DNA from: Spirogloea muscicola
Lineage: Eukaryota; Streptophyta; Zygnematophyceae; Spirogloeales; Spirogloeaceae
Assembly (NCBI GenBank): GCA_009602725.1
Contig: WELB01000003.1
Location: forward strand, 403,832 to 467,831
Direction of reading: 5' to 3'
Length of the DNA stretch: 64,000 nucleotides
The position numbers and the translations under genes were made by a program. Positions 47,986 through 60,800 of this stretch are shown in pieces. The notes under the pieces are model-generated. The model was not told the DNA's origin. It searched no databases and saw only the letters and a list, made by a program, of their open reading frames with translations. Within the stretch, counting starts at the first letter, position 1; every line of letters begins with the position of its first letter.

Positions 47986-48430
47986 GAAGAAGTGGCTCTC
48001 CCAATGGGGGCAAGGGCTGTGAGAAGCCAGCCCGAAAAGAATTGACAAGGTTCGAAGGGGCCAAACTACGAGCTAAGCAGCGACTGCGGGGCCTGAAGAG
48101 GCTATGGCAGAACGGGGGAGGATGGACCACTTAGTAGTTACGAGTGAGAAGGGCAGAAGGGCTTCGTATCTGCCATCTAGTATCCAGGCATCGGTTAGCG
48201 ACCTTTATGTTTTGACCCGTGGTTACTAAACGGGTCAATCTACTGTAGCTTATGTAGGTCTTAAAGATGTGCTTGCCTTTGTACTTGGCCATTTGGCCTT
48301 CGTTTGTTTCAAATACACGATATTCCCTTTCCCCCCCTAGATGCAAGCAGTGCTACGTCATTTGATGTGCTTTGCCTTTGTAATTGGCCATTTTGGCCTT
48401 CGATTGTTTCAAATACACGAAACCTTTCCT
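47986..48430. mobile_element. LINE tails directly upstream of RAB21
   Basis: A minus-strand tail (47986-48152) is followed by a plus-strand 3' end. The terminal piece, TTGCCTTTGTACTTGGCCAT followed by TTCAAATACACGA, is present twice, at about 48270-48330 and 48368-48423. The same terminal piece is at 61778-61828 upstream of HISN7. There is no poly(A) tract. Confidence 0.68.
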
Positions 48431-48647
48431 TCTGAGAAGAGCCGCTTCATCATTGCACAGCGATCGCCCCGTTGCGGGGAAGAAGCTGGCTCCACTGCAC
48501 CGCCCCGCACCGCCGCCGCCCCCCCCAGAACCTGCGCGACAGGCAAGCCCGCGCCCCTGTCCCCGGCTGCCCGGCCTGCCCCGCCAGCCCCCATGACGCC
48601 CCCCGCCGCGCCGCCCTCCGCCCGCCGCGCCTGACGCGCGCGCCGCC

Positions 48648-50122
48648 ATGCGCCGCCCTCCTCCCGCGCCCACCTTCAAAGTCGTGCTCCTGGGCGAAGG
48701 TCACCTCCGCCTCCACCCCCTCCGCCCTTCTGGCGCGCCTCCTGCCCTCTTTCTGCCCGTCTCATGATCCCTTCTCTCCTTGGCCAGGGCGCGTCGGCAA
48801 GACCTCGCTGCTCGTCCGCTACGTGCACGACGCCTTCTCCGAGCAGCAGCCAGCCACCGTCCAGGCCGGCTTCCTCTCCAAGCGCGTCCTCGTCGGCTCG
48901 CAGCCTGTCAACCTCGCCATCTGGGTGAGGCTCACCATGAACCCTGCTCGGCACCAACAACAAGTGCAGCCGGTAACAAATTTGCTCACGTCATCTGCCC
49001 TACTTGGTGGCCCCCAGGACACTGCTGGGCAGGAGCGCTTTCACGCCCTGGGCCCAATTTACTACCGCGATGCAGACGGTACACGATCACCCCAGTCTAA
49101 ACTGTAGCAATAAAATTGAGAACAGTAGAGACCGATGATTTGCAAGTATGCATCACTCAGGGGCTCCAACACTGGCGCTTCCAAGCGTACACTTTGTAGC
49201 TCCTCTTTTGAGCTATATCTGCTGCTGAGGTCGCAGTCTGCTGTTACACGCTTCCACCAACTCAAAGAACACATTCCTGGTGTGCAGCTGCACTTTTGGT
49301 GTACGATATCACAGACAGAGACAGCTTTGAGCGGGTCAAGAGTTGGGTGAAAGAGCTACGGAAGATGGCCAACAAGGACATCCTGCTCACGGTTGCTGCC
49401 AACAAGTTTGACACGGATGTCCGCCAACATGCAGAACCCAGTGACGCCGAGAGGTTGGTGGCGTGGCCATGGCTAAGGGGTCAATATGGCTTGTGCAAAT
49501 TTGACTCTGGTATGATTGCCGACCATCGAGGATCAGTGGCTCTTCATGCAGGTATCGGGACATGCTGCAGGCGCAAATGCAAGCGTCAGCCTCTCGCTTG
49601 TTGTGTTGTGCTCTGAAGGAGTGCTTTGCTTTGCTTCAGTGTGTAGGGCTTGGCTTTCAGCCATGCACCTTTTTTAGTCACTTTTACAAGTCAGTTGCTT
49701 TGACTGCCTTGCATGCTTGTGCAGCTATGCGGAGTCAATAGGGGCCAAGTATTTCCGAACTTCGGCGAAGTTGGATTCTGGCATTGCAGACGCTTTTACA
49801 AGTATCAGTGAGCGTATGTCCACTTCCCTTTGCCTCATTGTTTCAGCGAGTACGTTGCACGACATTTCCGCGCTGTGTCATTGGCGTGTATGGTTGCTTG
49901 CACCTGCAAATCATTGAAGAGCATGGCATCACAAGGAGCGAGTTGTATCCAAAGGTGAGAGGATGTGGAAGACTCTGATATGGGTCAACCGTGGCAGGCC
50001 TTCTGGAGAGGAGCAAGGATCGTCCAACGGAGGTGGTGGCGATGCCACAGAGGAAAGGGGTGCTAATAGTGGATGAGAGACCGCGAGCAGAGCCAAGAGC
50101 AAGGCAGTCATGTTGTGTTTGA
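48648..50122 (+). CDS. RAB21: Rab21-type small GTPase
   Basis: Six exons: 48648-48699, 48788-48924, 49018-49078, 49288-49453, 49725-49813 and 49998-50122. All are GT-AG; the sum is 630 bases (209 residues). It has a P-loop (GEGRVGKTS), WDTAGQERFHALGPIYYRD in switch II, NKFD and TSAK guanine-binding motifs, and a hypervariable tail with RKGVLIVDERPR before a C-terminal CCV for geranylgeranylation. The YRDADAALLVYD and YAESIGAKYF text and the tail match animal Rab21 (RRGVQIIDDEP) better than Rab5. Rab21 acts on early endosomes and in integrin or autophagy-related traffic in other eukaryotes. The last splice was chosen because it joins ISER to LLERSK in frame. An upstream short frame ends before the ATG at 48648. 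Confidence 0.92.
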
Positions 50123-50500
50123 ATTAGACGCAAAGCCGAGGGACGCAAGAGGGGCTGCAAACATGCTCGACTGGCAGGCCCAAAAAGATGGCAGGCCCAA
50201 AAAGACTTCCTAGGAGGGGGTCCAGGCATGCCAGCAGAGTGCAGGGAAGGGGCCCAAGTCAGCACACCAAGTGCTTTCTGCAATGGAGAGCTTGTTCGGC
50301 CAGCATGAGAAGCCATGATTGAGCAGAGTGAGGGAGTAGAGGGAGGCCATGGAGGCAGCCTGATAGTGCAGTGACCTCCATCCGGCTTGTGCAGAGCAGG
50401 GAGATAGAACATGACCTTTCCTACACAACCTCCACAACCTATTGTATGGTATTAGTGCCATCTCCGCTCTCAGAGCGTGGTGATGGCTAGTGATGTGCTT
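50123..50500. other. 3' region of RAB21 and spacer
   Basis: No gene seen. It presumably contains the 3' untranslated region of RAB21; short direct repeats such as GGCAGGCCCAAAAAGA (50175-50205) are present. Confidence 0.45.
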
Positions 50501-51970
50501 GTTGCTGATTGACTTGCCCAATGAAGGAGAGGGGCAAAACAGTGGCTCTTCCAAGTGGCAGTGTAGCTGGCCAGTCCAGTGGAAAATTAAGAGGTGACCC
50601 TCCATATGTCAAGCAAGTGTACTGGGCAAGCCGCTCTATAGGCCGCGCTTTGGCTGCTACTACTGGGTTTCGTCCAGGTTTGGGTTTGGGTGTCTCTTTT
50701 CTAGCGGCAAGTTACTCCCACTTGCGGCTGCTGACTCGGGGCCACTAAGCTCCTGTTCGGTGTTGCCACTTGCATAGCTGGCATGGCACGATCATGAGAG
50801 GACTTAGTGGATCGCTGGTAGAACTTGCGAGGTCAGATGTTAGTTGGATTGCAAGATGATGTGGCTGCTACCTTGGAAGTCTTCGCTCTAAGTGTGGGAC
50901 AAGCGCGCCTTTCAAACCTTTGCCCCTTGTCAGTTCTTTACGGGCTGCCTTTTCACAACCTCGCCCTCTTTGATATAAGCTTACTTCTTTCACAGCCCTC
51001 GCCCCAATTGGAAGAGCTCATTTCCTTCTGTGCTTACCTTTGTACTCGGCCACTCAGGCCCTCCATCTTTTACCGTTTTTGCGACGTCGTGTGTCAGCCT
51101 TTTTGCAGCGAGCGCAGGCTCATGCTTTGCACGCAAGAGCTGGTCGAGCCTTAGCTTGATTCTTTTCGGGCTGGCTTCTCACAGCCCTTGCCCCCATTGG
51201 GAGAGCCACTTCCCTTAGCTGGTGGCACAAGGGTTTGTCACTTTGTCAGCTTAGCAGCAGGTGATGTACACCTGTCCATGTGCTTGCTTTCGTACTTGGC
51301 CACTGAGGCCCTCCATCACTCAATACACACTCCTAGTAGAAGAAAGGGCTCGCCCATTGAGGATAGGGGCTGGAAAAGCCAGCCCAAAAAGAGAATGAAC
51401 GACGTACGAGAAGGGGGCCAGGGGAAGCGCTAAGAAAACAAGCACAACAAGAAACAAAGCAGCTACGGATTACTCAGTAACCCCTGCTAAGCAGCCTCAG
51501 GTCAGAGAAGCTAGGCTCCTGGAAGTCCTTAGCACTCCCCCATTGAGGATAGAAGAAGTGGCTCTCCCAATGGGGGCAAGGGCTGTTAGAAGCCAGCCCG
51601 AAAAGAATGACAAGGTTCGAAGGGGCCAAAGTACGAGCTAAGCAGCGACTGTGGGGCCTGAAGAGGCTATGGCAGAACGGGGGAGGATGGACCGCTTAGT
51701 AGTTACGAGTGAGGAGCCTCACATCCGACAGACTAGCTGCCGGTAAACTATCCCCCTGACGAAAGCCGGAGGCCGCAGCGAGAGCATGAGGATAGGGGCC
51801 GGAACAAGCCAGCCCAGAAAAGAATGGACAAAGGACGAGAAGGGGCCAGGAAGTGGGTCCCCTGGGTCCGCTGGCCAGAGGCAGCAGCGGGGGTTAGACC
51901 TCTGCAGCGAGACGGCCAAGCGCATCCGGTACACCGATAGTAAGCAGCCACAGGTCAAAGAAACCCCTGG
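50500..51970. mobile_element. LINE tail fragments between RAB21 and SWD2
   Basis: Plus-strand tails end at about 50748 (GRALAATTGFRPG, SYSHLRLLTRGH). A further piece at about 51085-51155 (SAFLQRAQAHALHARAGRA in a shifted form) follows, and then a minus-strand tail (51544-51787, ending VYRQLVCRMRLLTRNY on the minus strand, stop) with more truncated sequence to about 51970. The minus tail is nearly identical to 46777-47018 and 47986-48152, so these are recent duplicates. Confidence 0.65.
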
Positions 51971-52027
51971 AGAAACCCCTTCCAGCCAGGGCCGGGGGCC
52001 GCCCTGGCCCCGCCCGCCCGGCCGGCC

Positions 52028-54457
52028 ATGGGCGCTGCGCTGCGGCTCTCGGACAACGTCGTGGCGTCCATGGCCGTGGGCGCCGCCTTCAAGGACCCCG
52101 TGAGCTCTCGCTCCCCGCCCACCTCTATACCCCTGGGCCTTCCCACGGCCCGGGCCCCTTGCCAGATGGGCGCGCTGCGAGGCCTCCGGCTTGCTCTCAC
52201 CCTCAGCTAAGCTCCGCCCGGCCTGCCAGGGCTCGCGCGTCAGCTGCATCGACTTCCACCGCACCGAGGACCTGCTCGTCTCCGCCGCCGACGACGAGTC
52301 CATCCGGCTGTACAACACCGCCACCGCCACGCTGGTGAAGACGGTGCACAGCAAGAAGTACGGCGTGGACCTCATCAGCTTCACGCACCACCCCTCCGCC
52401 GTCATATACACCTCCAAGAACGGCTGGGATGGTGCGCACACCCCGCGCCGCGCCCGTGTGGCCTTGCATTATTCAACATCAGCGCTAAGGAAGGCTTCCG
52501 GGAGCTCAAGCTAGTCCGACTTCCCACGGCCCGGGCCCCCCTAGACCAGCACCCACATGCTGCGGCCCTCACTTTTGCGCACCAGAATGTTATCAACTGA
52601 GCGGGGCCTAGCTTACGTCTAGTGGGTACAGGGGTGTCCTAAGCCTGCCATACCATACGGGCTCGCACTCTGTGGTGGCCTCTGCTCACGGCTGCTGCTC
52701 CCTGCAGCGTGCTGCAGAGTCGCTCCGCTACCTCTCTCTGCACGACAATCGTTACCTGCGCTACTTCAAGGGCCACCGAGACAAGTATGCCTGCTCGACA
52801 CTAGCAGCAACTTATTTAAGCTGGAGTAGGTCGGACATTAGCAAGTTCACTGCTGTAATCCTGGCAACCTCAGTGACCTGAGCAAGCCAGCACGCATTGG
52901 GGAGTTTTCTGTCGACAAGTAATCATCATAAGAGCACATGAGCTGTGGTGCAGGGTGGTGTCCCTCTGCATGTCGCCAAAGAATGATACCTTCATGTCGG
53001 GCTCCTTGGACCACACTGTGCGACTCTGGGACCTGCGGAATAGTGCTTGCCAGGTGTTCGTACCCTGCCTTTTACTGCTAGCCACCACAGCTCTTGGAAG
53101 CTGAATGCACTCACTTTGCATGGTGCTCAATCCTACTTTCAAGAGCTCTGTCAAGTACTGGTCTGAGTTGGTACCTGTTCATTACTCTCTTGACTCATTA
53201 TATGCAGTGGTTGATAGGGGCTTTAGCTCAGATGCCAAGTACTTATGGTTGCCAAGTCCTACTGCTGGACTGACAATATCCGGGGGCCAAACTGGACAGG
53301 GGCTGGTGAGAGTGCGAGGCAGACCAGCTGTGACTTATGATCAGCAGGGGTTGGTCTTTGCCATTGCGATGGAGGGCGGCGCTGTCAAGCTCTTTGATAC
53401 CAAGTCATATGACAAGGCAAGTGAGACCTCCAGTCACCAAGGCATGTGAGCACGCGCTTCAGCTGGGTGATCAAGCCAAGCCTCTACACGCTCGTGGTAT
53501 CGCTCATGCCATTGCTCGTGATTCTTATGGACAGGGCCCCTTCGACACCTTCACAGTTGGGGGCGACAAAGCAGAGGTGTCCTGCATGAAGTTCAGCAAC
53601 GATGGCAAGCTGCTGTTGGTGTCAACAACCAACAACCGCATCTATGTTCTTGACGCTTACTCAGGCAACCAGGTCTCCTTGACCTGCAAACACCGCAGTC
53701 TGCTTGCTGAAGATTGACGTGTACAGTGAGCTCTGGTACACATGTTGGAGGCAAGCTACCAGGAGAGAGCTGTCCCTCTACTAGACTCACTGTTGCAGAA
53801 TGTACATCCACCTATTCCTGGTGGCCAAGCTAAGCTTGAAAGGAGCATGACTGTTTTAACAATAGTACTCAGTCCATCAGCATGGTGCTCTCAACAGCTG
53901 CACAGCTTCACAGTGCTGCCAGACTTGGATGGAGCCTGTCTTGAAGCTTCCTTCAGTCCAGATGGACAATACTTACTCTCCGGTGTGTAATGAAACAGGG
54001 TCTGCACAACAATGACAGAAGACTTGATAGATATTGCTTATCTTGTACGAAGTCACCGTAGTCCTGCCATACTATAGTTGCTCAAGCAGTCTGATACGTT
54101 CTGCAGGTTCAGGCGATAATTCCCTACATGTCTGGAACACGGCGTCTGGGCAGGAGGTGCCTTGCCTATCACGGCTAGCGTCTTTGGATGGTCCTTGCAG
54201 CGTATGCTGGACTATCCAGCTAGCTGTGATTGTGTCATGTTTGATGAAAGTCGGGCATTACACTTGCCTCTTTGGACTTACTACTTGACGACCTCACTTT
54301 GTGCTGATTGTGCTTTTTGTGTTCCGAGGTTGCATGCTGGGGTGCTCTTGCTGGAGTGCCCAGCGTCGTCAAGTGGGCTCCGCGGCGTCTGATGTTTGCT
54401 TCAGCGTCTTCAGCACTCTCATTCTGGATACCTGACCTTATGAAGCTGCAGTCATAG
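52028..54457 (+). CDS. WDR82: WD40 protein SWD2 / WDR82 (COMPASS and termination complexes)
   Basis: Nine exons: 52028-52099, 52230-52431, 52718-52784, 52954-53053, 53300-53416, 53535-53672, 53898-53982, 54107-54156 and 54329-54457; 319 residues (human WDR82 has 313). Repeats are visible as [38 protein letters not shown] with [22 protein letters not shown], and [16 protein letters not shown] with HVWN. The stretches YSKKYGVDL-like [15 protein letters not shown] and [14 protein letters not shown] are signatures of this family. In yeast and animals the protein joins Set1/COMPASS (H3K4 methylation) and phosphatase-type termination complexes on RNA polymerase II. Intron 5 (53417-53534) begins GCAAGT, a GC-AG intron; the other introns are GT-AG. 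Convergent with FANCI. Confidence 0.95.
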
Positions 54458-54891
54458 TCATGGTAAGTAGTTATCGCAAGTGATTATTAGAGTATCTTGT
54501 AAGCTTGCTTCAAGCACATGCAAGTACCTGATATGCAGCTACTGGACCTGGCAACTGTTGAGCACGAGAGCTCAGCACCAGGAAATGGGCGCTGCATGTC
54601 GATTCCAGGTCAGAATGTTATAGCTTGATGCACAGTTGCACAACTATCTCAAGCTTACCTGCAACTCCCCAGTGACATGCGTAAATTACGGTGCATAAGT
54701 ATCTCCATCATGCTGACAGGATTTCAGTGACTCATGCAGAGATTTACTGGATGCAACAATGATTGCAGGAGCCTATGGCAACATGTTATCTTGCCGCCTT
54801 ATTTGTGGCCAAGGCTTAAGCAAATATCCTGGGAGGGGCCCCTCCACCTCGTTCTGTGGAGGTCTCCGGCCATCCATCCTCCAGAGCCTCA
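54458..54891. other. Convergent 3' spacer between SWD2 and FANCI
   Basis: 434 bases with no recognisable coding. It must contain both 3' untranslated regions. Confidence 0.5.
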
Positions 54892-57800
54892 TTAGATAAT
54901 TGGCGACTGCTCTGAGACCCTATCAAGCACCAGACCCATGCAGAGCTCCTGGCAGGACTCTGGAGTGCCCTTTTCAGATTCTTGCCCATTTTGTGTGTCC
55001 TGCTGCTGCTGTCCTCGTGGCTGCCGATTCTGTTGCGTTCCTCCTGGCAAAGCAGCACCGTTGCTTAATTTTCTCTTCCGAGAGGGATCAAGGATACGGA
55101 AATCTCTAGCTGTGCTCCGCTTGGCGTGCCTCATAAGGTTCACTCCTGTCAGCTTGCTTAGCTTGATCAGGTACTTTTCGTAGTCTTCCATGTGAAAGAT
55201 GAGGTCTGGAATAGTCCGGCTCTCCTTTCTTATGGAAGACAGTGAGATTTTCTGGAGTTCCTTTGCTTGCTCCTGAAGAGCAATGCAACAGCAAGTAGGC
55301 CTTTATTCGAAGCAGTTCTTTTATGACGGCGTCATGGCAGCTTACTAGATTTCAGATAGATCACCTGCCAAGCAGCAGCTCATAAGGGTGTACTACTTCT
55401 GAGAGTTAACATGTCGGCTCAAACATTCTTATAATGGGGCGAAAACGGGGGGGTACCTTCTGTAATTTATCCATGAAAAGGTAGAGTGGCCCTGTGATAT
55501 TACTGCAAGTAGTTCTTGCTAATTGCTGGAAAGTGGACGATGGCAGGACCTGCTCTTGCCCTTTCCTTGCTAGCCAAGCTTTGGCTGTTGAGGCGAGGCA
55601 CTTGAACAGCTTCATTGTCACCCGCAGGAATTGCTCAGCTCTAATTGCTGCACATTGTATCATCACAGAACTTGCTCAGCGCTCTCAACTGGAGCATCAA
55701 TGTGCGGTCAGGTACTGCATCAAGTCTCCTTTTCGTCAAAGGCTTCGCAACAACACAAGGTCGTCTTATAGCAGACTGTCCAAGTAGGGGTGTATGATTG
55801 ACCTGCGGGTCCAACTGTAAGAAACACAGCCAGCAATTGTACAATCAGCTCAAGTCTTGACCCAACCACTGCCTGCAGCTGCAGCTGAGTAATGTTCCTC
55901 CTGCTAACGTGTTGGGTCGGAGATGCGGTCTCTTCTACTTTCTCAAATCTTTGAGGATTTATGAGATGGCTATGCAACCAATCACAATCTTGGAGTGCCC
56001 TTTCAGCATGCAACAATAATGTGTTGAGAACTGCACTGCTTGAGCCCGTTGTCACAAAAGGCAGTACGGATGACTGCTCTGTCTCTTCATCTTGCTCTGC
56101 CAGGACCACAGTTTGCGCCTCAGTAGCAACAGAGAGTGCCACCTTTAGGTCGTCAAGCTCTCCTGGATTTGCTCGCAAAGAGCTGCATACACTTAGCCAC
56201 AGCAACAACAGAGACTTTGCAGCTCCTGCGTGTTCTACACTCTGCTGGTGGCACATCTGCTCTACTTGCTTCAGTAGCATACGCCTCTGGTCCTCAGGGA
56301 CGTACTTTACAAGAAGTAGTAAGGCCTCTGCCACCACCTGCCACAATGCAGAATAAGAGTTGGTGTCATCTGTATTTGTGCTGCAGGATTTGGTCGGAGT
56401 ATTTGGGCATCTACATGAGCATCGACATGCATGGCCAGATTCAGCGTCATTGTCGCACCTCAGCTTCCTGAAATGCACAGGAAGCTAGCAGAGTCTGCAG
56501 CAATGTAACGATCATATGTACGCAGCCAGAATCCTGTCTCTCAGCTGACCCCAATTCCGTGCTGCGATCATGATTGCAAACATGACTGCGTAGCAAGGAA
56601 GCCACATTGTCACCAGTAATGGCAACTTTTATGAGGAGCTTCACACATTTGATGGCTATGAGCAGCTCGTTTTTGAAATTCTCATGCTTGCTGCAATCGG
56701 CACTTCCACCCTTGTGCCTTGCCCCTGTATCCATCTGCCTTGTGTGCATATCCCCACACTTCAGGTCCTGGTGGTCTATGTTGGAGAGATAGAGCACAAG
56801 CAGCAGCAGAGGTTGGGAAACCGTCACCCAGTCCGTACACTTCGGACTGTCATCGTGCCCACCTTGCATGCTCTGCAAACATCTGATCCACCTCAAATAC
56901 ATCTCACAGCTGGCTAGTGCAAATCTGCAGAGGTATTGGCAGTCCTTGAAGCTTTTTGTCTGCTCATCAGCAGAAGTCGCCTGCAACTCCTCGTCGCCAA
57001 TTACGTCAAGCAACTGGTAGGATGATTTTTTCATTACCGTCTGCAAGAGGGCAGCTATTGCCTTGGAGCCAAGAAGTGGTTGCCGCCTATGAGCAGTCAA
57101 GGCAGGAGACTTTGTGTACTGCCTTGAGAGCTTGACTGCGGCAGGGCTGGACGAAGTGACGGGCTCGTCCACAGAAGCATTTTCTTTGTTCTGATTTCTC
57201 GCAGCCGGCCTGCCTGATTTCCGAGCTGGCTTGAAGATACCTAGAGAGAGTAGCTCATTGTGCAGCATGATGAAGTGCATGAGCTGTGCTTCAAGCACAT
57301 TCCCATCACCGATTGCAGGAATCTCAAGAACCACAGAGTCAATCAAAATTTCAAGGATCCCCAGGAGTAGATTTGCACGCTCCTTGACTTCGAGTTGACA
57401 GAGTTTAGCTGGCACATGACCATTCACATAAACCCCAATACCTGCTAAATCGAAATTACGTTGATCAGGTCAGCATGGTTGGGTGCACTGTCAACGGTTG
57501 CTTGAGGCATCAAAGCAGACAATAAGTAAGCTGGTTGCTATTTCAAGGCACATGATTGGACGGTTGAAGCCAACCAGACCGCTACAGATCTGGAGGACAG
57601 TAAGGCAAGGTGAAGGAAGAGGCAAACAGACTTGCAGGCTGGCTATGATGTAACCAATCCGTTATGTCTGCAAAGACTGCTGCAAAGCGACTAGCAATGC
57701 TTCCATGACCTGCCTGGTTCTGCAGAAAACAACCAATGAGACGTCATATTGATGACTTCCAGAATGGTCCATATAGCCCCAAGCATCGCTGACGAGCACC

Positions 57801-60800
57801 GACAACACTTTTCAATCAGACTGGCTGAGCCCACTGATGCATTGAGCTCACCACAGCCTGTGATTCTGAGAAGCCAAGCCTGATCCACTTATAATCAGTA
57901 GACTGACTTTTAGGAACTGATTCCAAGGATTGAAATGTAAGCAGCTCTTTGATGGAGGCCAGAAGCTGATCAAGCGGCTCGTCCATCACTGTGCCACTGG
58001 GAGTCTCTCGGAAACATTTGTTGATTGACAATGGAATTTCGCTCTCTTTGCGAGCCTACACAGCACACCAACTTACACTTCAAACGTCAGAAGCCTTTGG
58101 ACTGGCTGAGCAGCACAACCACTGCCCTTGAGCTGCCCTTGGGCAACATCAAGCATAGCTAGACAGCAGATAGAGACAACTGCGATTCCGTGGAGCATAC
58201 CTGAGGATCAATATAATACTGGAGGAAATGAGATTCCAGCAATTTTAGTAGGACTTCTCGCATGTCTGGATTCGACTGAAGCACCTGTGGCAGGCCCCTG
58301 TAGCAGATAGTTCGAAGTGCAAACTGCATGCAATGTGCTGAAGTTGAGATAGCAACTTCCGAAAGCCGGAGCCAAGTCCATCAGCTTGTTACAAGACAGA
58401 TACTAGACAGCAGAGGTCATGATACGAGCTTTTTGCACCTGCTGAGAGAAGCAACGGCGAAGATATGCAAGTAGCTCCGGGACAAGGTTGAGCTTGCAAT
58501 GTTGAAGTTGAGCGCTGCTCTGGCTGCTGCTGCACTGACTAGTGCTCTGACTTGGTCCTTGAGATGAGGAAGCCAAGTGTGCCTGGCAGCCATCCACAAT
58601 GAGTTGCAGGATTCCTTTGACCCCAACCATCCTTGCTTGTGGTTCATGACTGAAGAGTGCCTTGCGAAGCACAACAACGGCATGCCTCTGCAAAAGCAAA
58701 CATAATACTGTAAACGCCAGCGAGCTAATATCTGCAGTCAACATCTACAACAAGGCCAACTTGAGGACGACGAGGATGTACAAGCTGAATATATGCCTGT
58801 TGCGACCTTCTGGAGCTCTGCAGCCATGGGGACACAGCTAAGGATTTGTCACCTGCAGGTTGCGCTTGTACTGCAGGATGGGGGATAAAGCTTTCAGTAA
58901 TGCCCGTGCGCAATCAGGGGGGAGCATGGGCAAGCAATCAAGACAATCTGTGAGGCGAGCATGGTATTCCATTATTTGGCTCAATCTGCTTTGTATAAGC
59001 TTCTCCATTAGCCTGCCACAGTCCAGCAGTGTCCAAGGAGTGCTCAGGGACATCAGTTGTACTCTGCCTTCACAGCAACTTTGACACACTGTCTTGTGGT
59101 GCATCTTGTAAAGACCAAAGCCTACCTCACAATCTTCACCACACGGAGGTTTTGCGGCCTGCTGACACGCAGTATGCATTGTTCAATGATCTGCCAAAGC
59201 AAAGAGTCTTGTCAAGGCATCAGAAGCTGGTAAGTCTGAAGGTCGTGAAAGCAGTGCAGCAGCAGTTGCAGCAGAAGTGATAATACTGTAGCAGAATGAA
59301 GTGCAGAAGTGCAGAGGCCACCGAGTAGCTATACCATATCGCGTGCCATTTTGTGCTCATCAAAGGCAATCAAGATCATCCTAATGCCAATGCACTCCAT
59401 TGAGCCAGAAGAGTCCAGCAGCATGAAGGCTAAATGCACAGAGCTCTCAATTATGTGTTCCCCACCTGTATTTCCATAGTGAACCTGCAGGATCCAAGAC
59501 TACGATTATAGGAAGTGACAAGCAGCAGTCTCCGAGGCAGGGACCTTGTTGTGATGGTCAACCCCACATCGAGTGGGGATACTCTTGTTGGAGCAGAAGC
59601 GACAATTGTGGGCCTAAGCTTGTCATGATCTGATCAGAGCCTTGGGCAACAGGTATGCTAGTTGGAGTAGCCGTACAGCCTGCAGGAAAGCAGTCTCTGC
59701 AGCCTCAACTGCCCTGACTGTCTCATCCTCTAGTGAAGGTGGTGTCCACGCAAAGCCTCTGCAGCATGTACAGTCGACCACATGACCAAGGTCAGGCAAG
59801 ACGTGGAATCCGAGACAGCAAGTTCCCTTGTGGTCACATGAGCGTGTGTTGCACACCTGCAGCGTCTGCAGTCGTTTTGCAGTTGCTGTATGGTTGACAT
59901 GAGGAGCTGAAGAGAGGCTTGTTTCACACCTCGTATTCTTGCCAGAGACAAGAGCACTGAGACAAGGAATGACGATATTTGCCGCTTGTGCACTTTGAGC
60001 AAGCGAAACCACTCCTGGCCAAGCTCAGCATCCTGCTTCACAGCAAAGTTGATGTGGAGGATGATGGAGCCCTTGACTTGTCCTAGGGGAGTATTTGCTC
60101 TATTCCGCGGGCGCAAAAGCTTCTGCTGACTTCCTGTGTTTGCTGCAGTTGCCTTGGGTTCTTGTGAAGCCTCGACTTGTTCCGCTTGCCAAAAAAAGCC
60201 AGCAAGCTTTGCAGCCACCAGGCCCCTGAGGTCCCGTGCGGAGGCCAGAAGCAGCAGCTGGTAGACCAAAGGTGGCAACCCCTGCAGCTCCACCTCCCGC
60301 ATGCCTTGTATGACCTTCTTCACAGCCAGCTCAAGCTGCTCCCGCTCCATAGGAAGCTCCCTCAACGTCACTACCATGGCGGTGAGACTGGAGGGCGTCC
60401 AAGGGCAGGCCAGCATGCGCTCCAGCGCAGTCCTGAAATACGCAAGCCCTGGCATCGGGCTGGCCGGATGGTCCGAGCCATCCACAGGCGATAGCACTAC
60501 TTCCGGGGACAGGTGGATAAGGCTCAGGCACTTCGAGAGCATCTCGGAGTGCCTGCTATCCGCTACAGCCCCTTCAGTTTCCATGTAAGCTAGCATTGGC
60601 TCCACGACAGCAGGGAGGTGCTCCGCAGGAATGCGGCCTATCTCCCTCATCAGCTCCGTCAGGCAGTCCGAGCCCGCCCGCTCAGGCGGCAGACGGCCAG
60701 CGTGGAGCAGGCCCAGGACCGTGGTGACTATAGAGATGCGGAGGCCGCGCAAGCGCTCTGCCTCACGGCGGTCGCAGGGCTTGGTAGAGCCGCTGGTGCC

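Noticed and set aside
49860-49970. Extra RAB21 exon (text IIEEHGITRSELYPK before a GTGAGA donor)
   Set aside because: No acceptor joins it in frame, whereas skipping it joins ISER to LLERSK exactly as in the Rab21 family.
49843-50412. 189-codon minus-strand frame over the RAB21 3' end
   Set aside because: It overlaps RAB21 coding exons and shows no domain.
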